Of a stretch of 49,855 bases of DNA, positions 37,468 to 48,884 are shown in pieces. The stretch is from assembly GCA_943704525.1 (NCBI GenBank), contig CALSCQ010000799.1:1-49855 (forward strand). Reading direction: 5' to 3'. This stretch comes from Pigoraptor vietnamica (Eukaryota > Opisthokonta > Filasterea). The notes beneath the pieces were generated by a model. That model did no database searches, was not told the DNA's origin, and worked only from the letters and a program-made list of their open reading frames with translations. Within the stretch, counting starts at the first letter, position 1, and each line of letters begins with the position of its first letter. The translations under genes and the position numbers were made by a program.

Positions 37468-40434
37468 ATGCCGGCCGTGGTGACCCCGCCGCTACAGCGT
37501 CGCGCCAGCGATGCGTACAGCGGTAGTGCTGGGCGGAGGGACAGCGTGTTGCGCTCCACGTCAAGCGTGACGGTTTCCTTCCACGCGACCGTGGCAGTGC
37601 CGACGGCAGTGACCAGGCAACACACGTGCTTGCGAGATGAGCCGTTTGCTGCCGAGCCGCCGGCGCCGCCGCCCGCGGCACCGGCCGCGCCCCCACTCGC
37701 GGGGCGCGCTTCGGTTCGTCTCAGTCGCACGTCGGCCTTGCACCAGCAGATGAACCCGCAGTCGCAGCAGCAGCAACAACAACAACAACAACAACAGCAG
37801 CAGCAGCAACAACAACAGCAGAGGTCTGCGCCGTCGAGTGCCAAGAAGCGCGTCCACCGGCAGGGCTCGGCGAACCGCCACAAGCACAGCGCGGGGCCGG
37901 CGCCGCCAACTCCCTTGCGGGCCGCGTCGCGCGCGGACAACGACGAGGACACGGTTGTTGGGCCGGCGAGTGGCTATCCGACGAGCGCCGGCTCGGCCGC
38001 GCGCATCGAAAAGAGCGTGATGGACTGCCCGTGTCCCTGCGCCAACTGCGTGGGCTCGAACGTGGCGGCCGCGTTCTGCACGGCGACGGCGTCCCTGCGC
38101 TTCGAGTGGCTGTGCGCGCGGCGGCCGTCCTTTGAGGAACACCTGAATGCGTTCATGACGTCGCGTGCCTTCCCGCGTCGCCTGATGTTCGAGGAGGACG
38201 CGTGCGGGTTTGTGGACCGGAAGCACCCGGCCATGGTCGCGGGCCGCCCCGTCTACGTGACCGCGGAGATCAACGGGTGGTTCGAGACGCAGCGCATGCC
38301 CTACTTTGCCGTGTCGGAGGAGCTCGCCCTCTACATGGCGGCAGACTGCATCGCGAGCATCGCAGAGGCGGTGGTCGCTGCCGCGATGACGAAGCACGGG
38401 GTCTCCAGCGCCCAGGCGCTCGCGGGCATCGATGCGCACTGCGCCGACTCGCTCCAGGCGAGCGGGGAGACGTCGCTTGTGCGCGAGGGGACGCCGCTGA
38501 GCCCGTCGTACATCACACGCGGCGCGGCGTTCATCACAAACTCGCGGGACGGCGCGCTGCGCTTCCGCCGCTTTTTGGCTGGCAAGGCGGGCGAGCGCGA
38601 CCTCAACTTTTGGATGGAGGCCGAAAAGTACCGACAGACGCCCGACTCTCTCAGCGACTTTGACGTGCGGCGAAGGTGAGGGACAGCCAAAGGCGCTGTG
38701 TGTATGGGTCATAGAGCATAAATCTATCGTGCGGCGCCTGTTCAACGAAACGCGCGCGCGTGTGCGCTCATTTGTACTTTGCCCGGCTCTCTCTGACCTC
38801 CCCAACCACCGCGACCATCACGCAGGCAATTTCGCGCCAACTTGCTCAAGCACCATCTCGCCGACGACGGGCCCATGGCGCTCGCCCCCGCCACCCGCGA
38901 CCGCGCCGTTCAGCGTGCATGCGACGTCGGAATCGACCTGATGCTCGTCGAGCTCCAGTCGATCGTCGCGCGCAACCTCGCGCTGTACTGGCTGCCCCTG
39001 TTCGCGGCGAGCCCCCTGGCGGACCGGCGAGGGGAGCGCGCGGCGGCGAAGGATGCCGCAGCAGCGGCGGCCGCGGAGGCAAAGGAGCAAAAGAACAAGG
39101 GTGGCGGCGACGAGGGGAAGAAGGAGGGGGAATCGAAGAAGGGGGACGACGACAAGGCGGGGGGCGCCACCGGCAAAGACAAGAAGGACCGCCCCGTGAG
39201 CGCGCGCAAGGCGGCCGACGCGAGGCCCGCGAGCGCTCGCAGGCAGCAAAAGGGCGGCGAGGGTGGGCCCCGAGGACGCGTGCGGTCCGCGAGGGGCAAC
39301 AGGCCCATGCCGCAGGCGCGCGACGGCGAGGTGGCCCTGCGCCGCGCCGAGTGGGAGCGCGTCGGGTCCGCGTCCGGGAGCGCCAGGCGGAGGGCGGCGT
39401 CCGAGTTTCTCGCGGGGGGCTGCGCCGAGGACGGCCTTTTCACGCAGGTCGAGTGGGCCAACCTGTGCGGCACGATCATGGCGCTGATCGACGAGCCCGA
39501 GCACAAGGCGTGCGCGCGGGCGCTCGAGGCGCTCCGCGCGGACGCCGCGGCGGGGAAGCCGTTTGCGGCGTACCTCGCGTCCGGCGGGCACCTCGGCGGC
39601 GGCTCGGGGAGCGAGGCGAGCAGCGCCAGCTACCGCTCCGGGCGCACGTCCGTGTCGTCCGCAGGGACAGGTCGCGGGTCCGCCGGGTTCTACACGGGGA
39701 GGCGGCCGCCGCCTCGCAACGTGGCGCTCAACTGCATCGGTTTTTGGCTGGACGCGCTCGTGTTTCTCGCGGCGGCCGGCCAGATGACGGCGGACGAGAT
39801 TCAGGAGGAGACCAAGGTGCTCTTCAACCGGTACCTCGCCGAGGGGTCGTGCCTCAGCGTCGAGTACTCTGGGCCTCGGGGGGCCGACGGGCTGCGCATG
39901 CTGCTCGCGCTGCCGCCGCGGGCGCGGTTCGACGTCCCCCTCGCGCACTGCCTGTACGTGCTCGGGGAGGCGTTTCAGCGCTTCCGCGCGAGCGACCACG
40001 TGTCGTGGGAGGCGGCCGTGAAGCGGCACGCCAAGCTCCTGGAGGAGCGGATGGTGGCGATGGGGCTCTCGCTGCAGGAGCCGAACAAGCCCTACGTGCC
40101 CACGTTCCAGCGCAAGTCGCTCGCGCAGTGGGACACGATCACGCCGATCACGCCGGGCATCGTCCTGCTGAAGAACTCTGGCAGCCAGTCGACCCTCACG
40201 CAGATGCAGCGCATGATTCTCGTCAACGAGGCCCTCAACGGCACCTCCGCCATGGCCAAGCTCGCCGAGGGCATCGGGTGCGTGTGTGCGCCTGCTGTCT
40301 GTGTTGTGCCTGTGTATGCGTGTGTGTGTGTGTGTGTGTATGTGTGTGTGTGCGCGCGCGGAAGTTGTGGCTCTCTTGATTTGTAGAACATGTGCATACG
40401 CGTGAAAGAGTCCTAATCTCCCCTCCCCTCCCCT

Positions 40435-40498
<64 letters not shown>

Positions 40499-41261
40499 GC
40501 ACTCGCAGCTCTCAAATGGCCAAGCCGTCGGACGCTTTCGGGCGCCTGCGCCTCTTCCACGCGCTCCGCGTGCAGGAGGACATTGACCGCGAGCGCTTCC
40601 GCCACAAGCGCCGCATGATGGAGGAGTCGGAGGTGTTCATGCCCTCGATGGGCCAGCGCATGTCACCGGGGGCGTCGGGCGCGTCGACGCCGCAGGGCCG
40701 ACGGCGCGGAGGGAGGATGTCGGCGCTGTCCAAGCTCATGCGCAATCCTCTCCACGCCATGATGGAGCGCCGCAACAGCCGCTCGACCTCTCGGCGGTCG
40801 CTCTCGGACGAGCCGCCTCCGCCCGAGGGCCCGCCGCCCGACGAGATGTTCCCGTCGCTACTCAAGCTCATCCTCGACGACCCCCGTGAGGTCGTGCGGT
40901 TCCGGGCGCACCTCGAGGCCGTCGGCGACACGCAGACATCGGACGAACTGGGCCTGTGGTTTGAGCTCGAGCGCATGCGGCGGGGCCTCTTGCGCGAGAA
41001 GGAGAGGGACGAAGACGAGGATGAAGACGCCACCAAGGAGGACGCCGCCGACGCGCGCTTTGACGAGGGGCTGACGGAACTCGCGCGCGACATTTACAAG
41101 ACGTTCCTGGCGAAGGACGCGCCGCGCCTCGTGGACCTGCGCGGCCTCAGCGACAACCTCGCCGATGAAATCGCGGCGCTCAAGGGCGGGTGCCCGTCGG
41201 CCTCGCTGCTCGCGCAACTGCAGGTGCGCGGCTTGTGTGCGCCCGCCGTGTGTGCGCGGCG

Positions 41262-41302
<41 letters not shown>

Positions 41303-44294
41303 TTTTTGGCTGCCTTGTGTTGCCTTTGAGAGGCAATTGGCTGTCGCCCTACGGTCGCATTCAATTCTCCGTGGCACCCCGTTCACGCGCTAGCTGACAC
41401 TTGTCCTTGTCACCAGGGCGCCGCCTTTGTCCGCGTGACGCAAAAGTACGCCGCGTTCGTCTCGAGCGGCGAGTACATGGTGCGCGCAGCCGAAGAGAGC
41501 GTCAAGGACATTGTCGACGACATGCAGCTGCAGGAGACGATCCGCGGCCGCGTTCGCGTGGCCGTGCGACGCCGCTCGTACGCCATGCTCCAGATGCCCC
41601 CGTCGCAGGCGTCACAGGCCGACGAATCCATTGCGACGCCGACGTCGACCCAGGCCGGCGTGCCCGCAACGCCCGACGCGGTTGGGGACGGGTCGTCGCC
41701 GCCGGTTCGTCGCCGGTCGTCCACGGCGTCGATCGGTGGCAGTGCGGGAACGACGCCGACGTCGGGCGGCATGATGCGGCGTCCCTCGTCCGGCCTGCTC
41801 GCGGCAACGACGGCGGCGGCGCAATCGCTGGGCGTCGTGGGCGAAGGGACCGGGGCGGACGGCGCCGGGGCGGCGGGCAGTGACTTGGTCGACCTGTTTT
41901 CCCAGCCGCTACTGGAGGAGCCCGAGCGGATCGCGGAGGGCGACGAGGAAGGGGCCGCGAGTGCGGAGGCCGCGGCCGCGGACGGCAGCGGGAGCGCGCA
42001 CGGTAGCCGCCGCTCGTCGCTTGTACTTGGCGAGGAGGCTGCGGCGCTGCCCGTCTTGCAGGAGGACGCGGACGAGGCCAACGACGCCGAGGTTGCCATG
42101 ACGAACGCCGGCGCCGAGGCCGGCCTCGCGGCTCTCACGGACCGCCTCCTCTCGCAAGAGTCCGCCGCCGGAGGGGCGGCGACCGCAACCCCGCCGGCAG
42201 CCCGATCGGCGCTGTCGGCGACGTCGTCGGCCACGGCAGTGCCGCTCCTCACCCCCGCCACTGCCGCCGCCATCACCCTCAGCGAGGCCGAGCGGAAGAT
42301 TCGCGTCAAGGTGAGCGTCGTGACGTGCGTCGAGGGCTGTTGATGTGCACTTTGTGCGTTAATGTGCATGTGCGCGGCAAAAATTTATTTGTGGCGAGCT
42401 GTGACCAGACGAGTTGTGCTTTAATTCACGTCTGCTCCTTCCCTCACCCCCCTAGCTCTTGTGGCGTGACGCCGCCGTGGACATTATCAGCCTCCGCCGG
42501 TGCATCATGAACCCCGTCACGTACGAGAAGATGCGCGTGTTCCTGCGGCAGAAGCGCAACTACCTCGAGAACGACCTTCTCTTCTGGCTCGAGGCGAGTG
42601 CTGTCGGCACGACGCGTTGCGCCCACGACTGCCGCGCGTTTTTCCGTTGACGTCACGCAATCTTGTTGATGACACTTGTCCCCCCCCCAAAACACAATTT
42701 AACGGCCCACAGGTTGAGCGGTGCAAGGCGATGAGCGTGACGGAGGAGGATTCTGCGATGGCCCAGATCAAGACGAACGCCATCATCGACTGCTACCTGG
42801 ACTCTGCCATTCCCCCCGCATGCCAGGTGCGGCGCGCGCCTCTCTGCACATGCAGAGCCACTCGTGCACCGCCTTGATGTCCACGCTGCGCGCAACCTCT
42901 AAAAATTTACCTCTATTTCCGCGCCGCCCTCACTCAACCCTCGCGCAGGTGGACGTCTCTGAGCACGTTCGCCAGATGGTGCTGAAGCGGCGGCGACAGT
43001 CGCTCCACCCGCGCGTCCTCTTTCGCGACTCGCAGCTCATGGTGAGCACCTCTCCGTTCAGCCTGTCTTCCGTAGTGGACATTTTCGCGCCTCGCTCCTT
43101 CACGCACTCACCTTCCTCGCCCCCGCCTTGCTCCAGGCGTTTTACGCGCTCATGCGCCACTGGGCGGACTTTTGCCGCGCGATTGTGCGGCAGCAGAACA
43201 GAATCGACAAGGAGAACGAGGAAATTGAGGTGGACCGCGCGGGCGAGCAGGCCAGGCAGGCGCGCCTCAAGAGGGTGGGTATCCGGATGCTCCAACCGAG
43301 CTTCCCGATCGTCTCCCTCCCCCCATTCCACGCGCGCAAAAAATAACGCCTGCAAAAACGAACGTATTCGCAGCTCAAGGACGGCAACAACGCGAAGGAC
43401 CCCGATTCGCCCGGCTACTACATGCACGTGACGCTGGCGAACCCGGACCCGATCAAGCTCGCGTCGGTCGTCAGCAGCGTCATGTCCAGCTCGCGAGCGG
43501 ACATCCCGCCGACGCCCGCCGAGAAGCGGCGCAAGCGGCTGCGGAACGCGAACATCCGCCGGCGCGCGGGCCACCTGTTCGAGGATGACGGCGGGGGAGG
43601 AGACGACGACTTTGACGACGATGATCTGGACGAACCCGTCCCGGTGGCTGGAGGAGGGACGCGAGCGGTCACTGCGCCCCTCCCGCGCCGCAATTCGACC
43701 GTCATGGCGGGAGCGGAGGTCGCCCCCAACACGATCCGGTACAGTGCCGCAGGGCCCGTCGTGGTCCCGAGCGGCGCTTCGCCCAGCGGCGGAACGGGCA
43801 CATCCCCGGCAGGGGGACAGGTCGCTGCTTCCGGGGGATCGCCGGCGTCGTCGTCGTCGCCTGTTCCCGGTGGCGAGGGCGGCGCGGCGTCGGCGTCGCC
43901 CACGTCGGGTCTCGGCGCGTCGGCGTCGCCGTCGACGGACCTTCCCCCCATTGGCAGGCCCAAGCGGAGCGCCAGCAGCGCCGAGATCGACACGAGACTC
44001 GCGCGACGCGGGAGCATGTTCGCGAGGGGCAGTCCCCCGGACGACTCGCGCACGTCGCCCACGCACACGACCGTCCGCCGGCTCAGCTTTGTCGGCGGGC
44101 GTCCCTCCCCGCCCCAGCGCCTGCCGTCGGTCGGTGGCGGTCTCGGGGGCGCCAACTCGCCGCCTGGAAAGCTGCAGCGAAGGGGCAGCAAGATGTCACC
44201 CACGGGACCGGCCGGGGGCGGCGGGGAGTCGCCAACGCAGCCGGGATCGGCCGCCGACGGCAGTTCAGCGCGGCTTCCTTCCGTGGGCAGCTGA
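37468..44294 (+). CDS. Giant multi-RGS protein, RGS22-like
   Basis: RGS domains speed GTP hydrolysis by G-alpha subunits or act as scaffolds. Nine exons, 37468-38675, 38826-40277, 40509-41223, 41417-42310, 42456-42593, 42713-42826, 42949-43041, 43137-43274 and 43374-44294, give 1890 residues. A polyglutamine run lies near residue 95-117. RGS 1 spans about 355-460 (RFRRFLAGKAGERDLNFWME, FRANLLKHHLADDG). A Lys/Ala/Glu-rich linker follows. RGS 2 is about 998-1147 (FPSLLKLILDDPREVVRFRA, LWFELERMR, IYKTFLAKDAPRLVDLRG, YAAFVSSGEY). RGS 3 is about 1423-1583 (RRCIMNPVTYEKMRVFLRQK, NYLENDLLFWLEVERCK, FYALMRHWADFCRAIV). The C-terminus is Ser/Pro/Gly-rich and disordered. Intron 5 begins with GC. Three RGS domains in one chain point to RGS22 of animal testis; orthology is inferred. 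Confidence 0.86.
37756..37822 (+). repeat. CAG/CAA tract coding for polyglutamine
   Basis: A mixed CAG/CAA run in frame with the RGS protein encodes about 20 consecutive Gln. Confidence 0.95.
40436..40495. repeat. (CA)n microsatellite in RGS gene intron 2
   Basis: About 30 uninterrupted CA units ending 13 bp before the acceptor at 40508; a (GT)n run (about 40317-40352) begins the same intron, so the two runs could base-pair in the pre-mRNA and bring the splice sites together. Confidence 0.93.
41269..41301 (+). repeat. 33-nt poly(T) tract in RGS gene intron 3
   Basis: An uninterrupted T run about 45 bp after the donor at 41224 and over 100 bp before the acceptor, so it is not the ordinary pyrimidine tract. 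Confidence 0.95.
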
Positions 44295-44950
44295 GCTGGT
44301 TTTCAGTTGGCCAGGCTATGCGCGCAGCCATGAAACACGGACTCGTACCAAGAAGAAATACACGAAAAGTTGGAAAATGAATTTGGTAAATGTGTGTGTT
44401 TTTTTTTTGGTTGTTGATGCCGCTCCCGCCAATGGATCCCCCGGCCGGCTTACATTGTATGTTGATACATAATCATAACCCCCACCTAATGTTAATCGGT
44501 AACGATTTTGTACGGGAAATTTTTGTGCAATGAAGGGTGGTGATTACAATTGATACCTTCCAAATAAGGAACCCTCACCTTCCATATATGGCAGGAATTC
44601 CCCCGGATGTTAAATTTTTGATTACAATGGATTGTATGGGACCGAAAAAGCCGATAAGTTCCATATATATGTCGCCGTACCGTTGCGACAACAGTCGGGG
44701 CTTGGTTTCCCCGCTTTCCGCGCGCTGGCGACCGCTCGTTTATCGTCGGGTGACCTCGAAAGCCTTTTAAGGCAATGTGCTCCGTTGCGAGTCCAAATAT
44801 GGAACCCACTTCCACAGTGCGCGGTAACGTTTCACGAAGTAACATTAGGCTTGTTACGCGCACAACGTTACCGTTGTTACGACAGGACGCGATCGTGGCA
44901 CCCCGGATGACAAATTTGTTCAAAAGGAAAAAGACTCCGCAAATTCTTGA
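44295..44950. other. AT-rich island with four CC(A/T)6GG boxes upstream of tRNA-Val
   Basis: No protein gene is seen. The region is clearly richer in A/T than the flanking genes. It contains CCAAATAAGG (44560-44569), CCATATATGG (44582-44591), CCTTTTAAGG (44763-44772) and CCAAATATGG (44793-44802), all exact matches to the CArG box bound by SRF-type MADS factors. TGATTACAAT occurs at about 44541 and TTGATTACAATGG at about 44619. Confidence 0.6.
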
Positions 44951-45023
44951 GGTTCCATGGTGTAGTTGGTTATCACGTCAGTCTAACACACTGAAGGTCC
45001 TCGGTTCGATTCCGGGTGGAGCC
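44951..45023 (+). tRNA. tRNA-Val(AAC)
   Basis: A 73-nt intronless cloverleaf. The acceptor stem GGTTCCA pairs with TGGAGCC (one G-U), the D-arm A box is TGGTGTAGTTGG, the anticodon arm is TCAGT-CTAACAC-ACTGA with AAC anticodon, and the T arm holds GGTTCGATTCC. CCA is not encoded. A T run at 45028-45033 is a pol III terminator. Confidence 0.97.
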
Positions 45024-45066
45024 AATCTTTTTTGTCGATTTGAGCCAATCTTTTTTTGTCGATTTT
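45019..45066 (+). repeat. Duplicated tRNA-Val 3' tail with terminator
   Basis: GAGCCAATC followed by a T run and GTCGATTT occurs twice in tandem (45019-45041 and 45042-45066), so the last five bases of the tRNA and its pol III terminator are repeated. Confidence 0.9.
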
Positions 45067-45641
45067 TTTTTTCAGCCGTTGTTGCGTGTGCCGCCCGTCT
45101 CTGTTCGAACGAATGCAATTTGCCGCAACGTCTGCTGGCCTCGATGTAAATGAACATAACGCGCTCGCAAAAACTGGTGATTGAAGGAGAAGTCGCCTGG
45201 CGCGCATCTCTGCGCTGAAGTTGGGCCGACGTCCTCCCCGTTTCGCCGGCCGCCGCAAGTCGGCAGCGCACCATTTGACGGACGCGCGTGACTGTTGCTA
45301 ATTCCCTGATGGTTCAGCACAGTTCTTCGCAAGTACAGAACAGCACGACTATCGCACGTTGCTCGTCGTCGCACATTATTAATGGTGCGCTCGTCTGTTG
45401 ATATAGTTGTGTTTTTTGTGGGGATGTTAGTACGTGCGCTGGGCACGGCCTCAGTGGTTCCCGCGATGAGCGCCCCGCGAGCCCTTCACAGTTGGCATCG
45501 AATCCCTCGGCTTCGGCGCACAACTGGTGGCTACGGGGCGCCTTATTGCAGGCGAATGCTCTGAAACCTTGAGGAAGAGCATTGACGGCCGGATCGGAAT
45601 TTATGACTTTTGCTTGTTCAATGTGAAATCCAACGCATGGC
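45067..45641. other. Spacer between tRNA-Val and the TTL-like gene
   Basis: No coding signal, RNA gene or named repeat was recognised; it should include the 3' untranslated region of the TTL-like gene. Confidence 0.4.
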
Positions 45642-47774
45642 TTATTTGTTCGCGGTGCTGTTTCCACCTCCCCGACCCACTTTGATGCGTGCCAGCCGCG
45701 TTTGGAGCCAGTGGAGACGCCATGAGCTTTGCCTGGGAACGCCCCCGTGCTTGCGCGCAAGATGCTGCAGAAATTCGCCGTACTTGTCGCCGTCAGCCGC
45801 GGGATAGGCGGGCACCCACAGGCACGGGGGGTCGGCGTCGGGACGGCACCGCTCCCTCTCGCAGCTGCACGAGAGATCGGTCACGCCACGTTAACGTTAC
45901 GAGATGCGTGCAATCACGCATCTTGACGTCACGGCATCCCGGCACACCGCACGCCCGCAAAGGTGCCCCAAAGTGCGCACGGTCTCATTCCGCCTCGGCA
46001 CACGCAAAGACACTCACGCGCCCCGCAGCAGCACCGCGACGTCCTCGGAATCGACGCACAGCGGATTGCGGTGTGAGCCGCTCTCGGCGGCACACTCGGG
46101 GTGCGGCGCGCCACCCTCGTCCACAAAAATGGCACCGAGAGCGGCGAGTCGTTGGCGGAGGCGGCTTGCGCACGCGTCCTCCGAGTCGCCGCCGTAGACA
46201 AGGCGGAGGAGGTCACGTGCCATGGCGCGCCTCAGCGCATCGCAGGGCGCTGCCGAGGCAGACATCTTGGAATTGGCGTTGACCTAAATTAAATTTGGTG
46301 CAGGGGCAAGGTGTGTGAGTGTGCAGACGCACGCATGCGCCCAAAACGCGCCCGCACACACCGCGCAGCTTCTTAGTTTACGGCAATCCCATAAAGACAG
46401 TGTCGCAAACGAGCGCCCACAGTCGGCCGACACACCACAAACAAAACAACAGGTCGCGCGTCGCACCTCGATCACCCTCGGTTCGAGCGTGGAGTCGAAT
46501 ATAACGTCGACGCCAAACAGACCGTAACCGCGGCTGTTGTCGGGCAACTCTTCCTGCCCGTGCAGTGCGGCCTCGAACGACAGGAACACGCGCGCAATCG
46601 CCGATCGCAACCGCCCAAACGCGGCGTCCGCGTCGTACCCCTCTGCGGTCCAGTGCGCCCGCAGCGTCTCTGTCAGCCAGCCCAGCTCGATGAGGGGCCG
46701 AAACCCGAACCGCTCCTGGCTGTTCGTGACAAACTGCGTCTGCCGCAGCGCGCTCGCCGGTGCCGTGAGGTTGTAGGGGTCGCCCGTCATCCGCATGATC
46801 CCCCGGTCGTACACGTAGACGCGAAGAGGCGTGATGGACGTCACGAGGACGAACACGCGCAGGTCCGTCTTTTCACCGCGCACGAGGTAGGGCGGGTGAA
46901 GGAGGGGCATGGCGACGCCCGGCGCAGTCGCACCCGGAAGCGTCCGGTACGAGTCGGCGGCGACGATCCCGCGGCCGCTGTGCATCGAGGGCGCCTTTAG
47001 TATCCACGGCTGCGTCGCGGTGAACGGCCACGTGCCGTTCGCCTCGGCCGCCGCGCGCGCCATCTTGTCCCGGTCCCCTGGCAACACGTAACACGGAAAC
47101 GAGAACTGCCGCGCGTCCGCGAGGTCGTGCACGGACTCGGACGGCCGCGGAGTGCCGACGACCGACGGCACAAAACCCTCAATCGCCGACATGAAGACGC
47201 GGCAAAAGTGGTCCTTTCCGATGCGCACCTCGGGTCCCAATCCCCTCAGCGCAGACACGCGAACGTGCGGGGGAAGGCGCGCATAATCGCTGCTGCGCAT
47301 GCACCGCTGGTGCCCTTGTTCGTCGTCGTTATTGGCGACGCACTTGACCATCACCCCCGCGACGACGGCGTCCCCGGCGGGAAGAGGCCAGAGACTCGCG
47401 CGGTTCCAGTCGAAGGTGATGCGGACGCCGCCGGGCGCGCCCCGCAGCGAGCTCGCGTCCCGGAACAAGATGCCATACATTTGGGCCCACTCTGCATGGC
47501 TGCGAACGAGAATGAGGCGCCGCTGCGCGGCGGCAGTGGCGTTCGCCGGCGGCGATTGTGCGGTGCGGGAATGGGGCGGCGACGCAAATCTTTGCGCTGC
47601 TGCCTGGCTCTCGGTTACATTGTCTGCTGCCGCCGAGTCGCGCGCTATTTTTGCACTTGACGATCCGTATCGCCACGCACATGCGGCGAGCACGAGTGCA
47701 ATCGCCGAAGCGGCAAGGCAGCACCGACCGGCGCGACGGCCCGCAGAGCGTCTTAATGGGGAAAATGGCCGCAT
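45642..47774 (-). CDS. Membrane-anchored tubulin-tyrosine-ligase-like (TTL domain) protein
   Basis: TTL-family enzymes are ATP-grasp amino-acid ligases. Three exons, 47774-46467, 46283-46018 and 45864-45642, encode 598 residues. Residues about 15-37 form a signal anchor (CCLAASAIALVLAACAW) after a basic start, so the catalytic part would face the secretory lumen; sequons NVT, NAT, NGT and NLT agree with this. The TTL core is complete: QPWILKAPSMHSGRGI with the ATP-binding Lys, LVRGEKTDLRVFVLV, SITPLRVYVYDRGIMRM, a GYGLFGVDVIFDSTLEPRVI block and the family-closing IEVNANSKMSAS, which is created by the first splice. The last exon is Cys-rich at its start (ACERERCRPDADPPCLWVP). Most TTLLs are cytosolic, so tubulin is unlikely as substrate; another luminal or secreted protein is inferred. 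Confidence 0.87.
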
Positions 47775-47880
47775 CCAGCCCTGTCCCTCACTCGCAAGGC
47801 TGAGGCGTCAAGGACAGAGGCAATTAGATATGCGAAGACGAGACTGATAAGGCGCACATAGCGATCGCGGACGCACAGCG

Positions 47881-48084
47881 CGCGCGCGCACACACACACA
47901 CACACGCACGCACACGTACTCTCGCACACACACGCGCGCGCGCACACACGCACACACACACACGCCCACGTCCACACACAAGCACACACCATACACACAC
48001 ACGCGCGCGCGCACACCACACACAAGCACACACCATACACACACACGCGCGGCGCACACACACACATACACACACACACACGCG

Positions 48085-48115
<31 letters not shown>

Positions 48116-48122
48116 ACACACA
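47881..48122. repeat. Compound (CA)n/(CG)n tract, about 240 bp
   Basis: Alternating purine-pyrimidine sequence with CGCGCGCG blocks separated by CACACA; internal units such as ACACACAAGCACACACCATAC recur at about 47977 and 48018. It begins about 107 bp upstream of the TTL-like start codon. Such tracts favour Z-DNA. Confidence 0.93.
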
Positions 48123-48137
48123 CGTGTTGAGTCACAA

Positions 48138-48698
48138 TTAGTTGGGCGCACTCGCAATGTGATATTCCCAAACTGGCAACACAGATCGCAGCTGACAAGT
48201 CTCCAGCACAGGGACTGACCCACCCGAGTGCATGGGCCAGTTTTGACAATGGGCGAACACCGCCACATTAGCAAGTCCGGCGACTGCGAACAGAGTGCCG
48301 TGAAGCAGCTGTAGGACATCACCCGCAGGGTGTGTCCGCGGCACTTCCAGTTCCTTCATCGCTTCCGCATGGAAAGTGTCCGGACATGCCGTAGGTGCGC
48401 CCCTGCCGTTCAGAGCGACGGCGGGAAGTACACTGGCCGCGCGGCCACTGAAACTCGAGAGTAGACGACGCGGAAGTTCACGCGCGGCCGATGGAGGGCA
48501 GCATGCCTCGCCGTTGAGCGACGAGGATGCCCACGCACGCGGTGACAAACGCGCAACATTTGAAGAAGGCGGCGTTGTGGATGCCGCCGCTCTTCGTCGG
48601 GCGTGCGTCACTCGTGGTATATGCGGCGAAAGTTTGGCAGGCCCGCCATCGTATTGTACCGAGAGCTGGCGCCCGTCCGGCTCGGAGCGCCGAAGAAA

Positions 48699-48759
<61 letters not shown>

Positions 48760-48884
48760 GCTGCGGAGGCACAACAACCAATCACTGCGCACACGAAAAA
48801 TAGCTTCTCGGTTCCGGCCAGTGCAAGAGCCTCGCGTGATTTTTGGAAGTGGCTTTGGTCACCTCTTCCAGAGAACAAATTCAT
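48138..48884 (-). CDS. Doubtful hypothetical gene, possibly spliced
   Basis: A minus-strand frame from an ATG at 48884 (MNLFSGRGDQSHFQKSREAL) stays open to a TAA at 48138, but it runs through a (CA)n tract coding His-Thr, which would more naturally be intronic. Its last part (HAEAMKELEVPRTHPAGDVL, then LLHGTLFAVAGLANVAVFAH) contains a hydrophobic segment, and an adjacent frame has HNAAFFKCCAFVTACVGILV, also membrane-like. A short membrane protein assembled from two or three exons is possible; no family is recognised and the exon structure is not settled. Confidence 0.25.
48702..48757. repeat. (GT)n microsatellite
   Basis: A GT run with one GTGC interruption. Confidence 0.93.

Noticed and set aside
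38760-40605. Long plus-frame-shifted and minus-strand frames over the RGS gene
   Set aside because: Both overlap exon 2 of the RGS protein and are Arg/Gly/Ala-biased translations of a GC-rich coding exon; they also run through CA/GT microsatellites.
44978-45274. Minus-strand frames containing PPGIEPRTF or HPESNRGP
   Set aside because: These peptides are the antisense translation of the tRNA-Val gene, a well-known source of false protein annotations.
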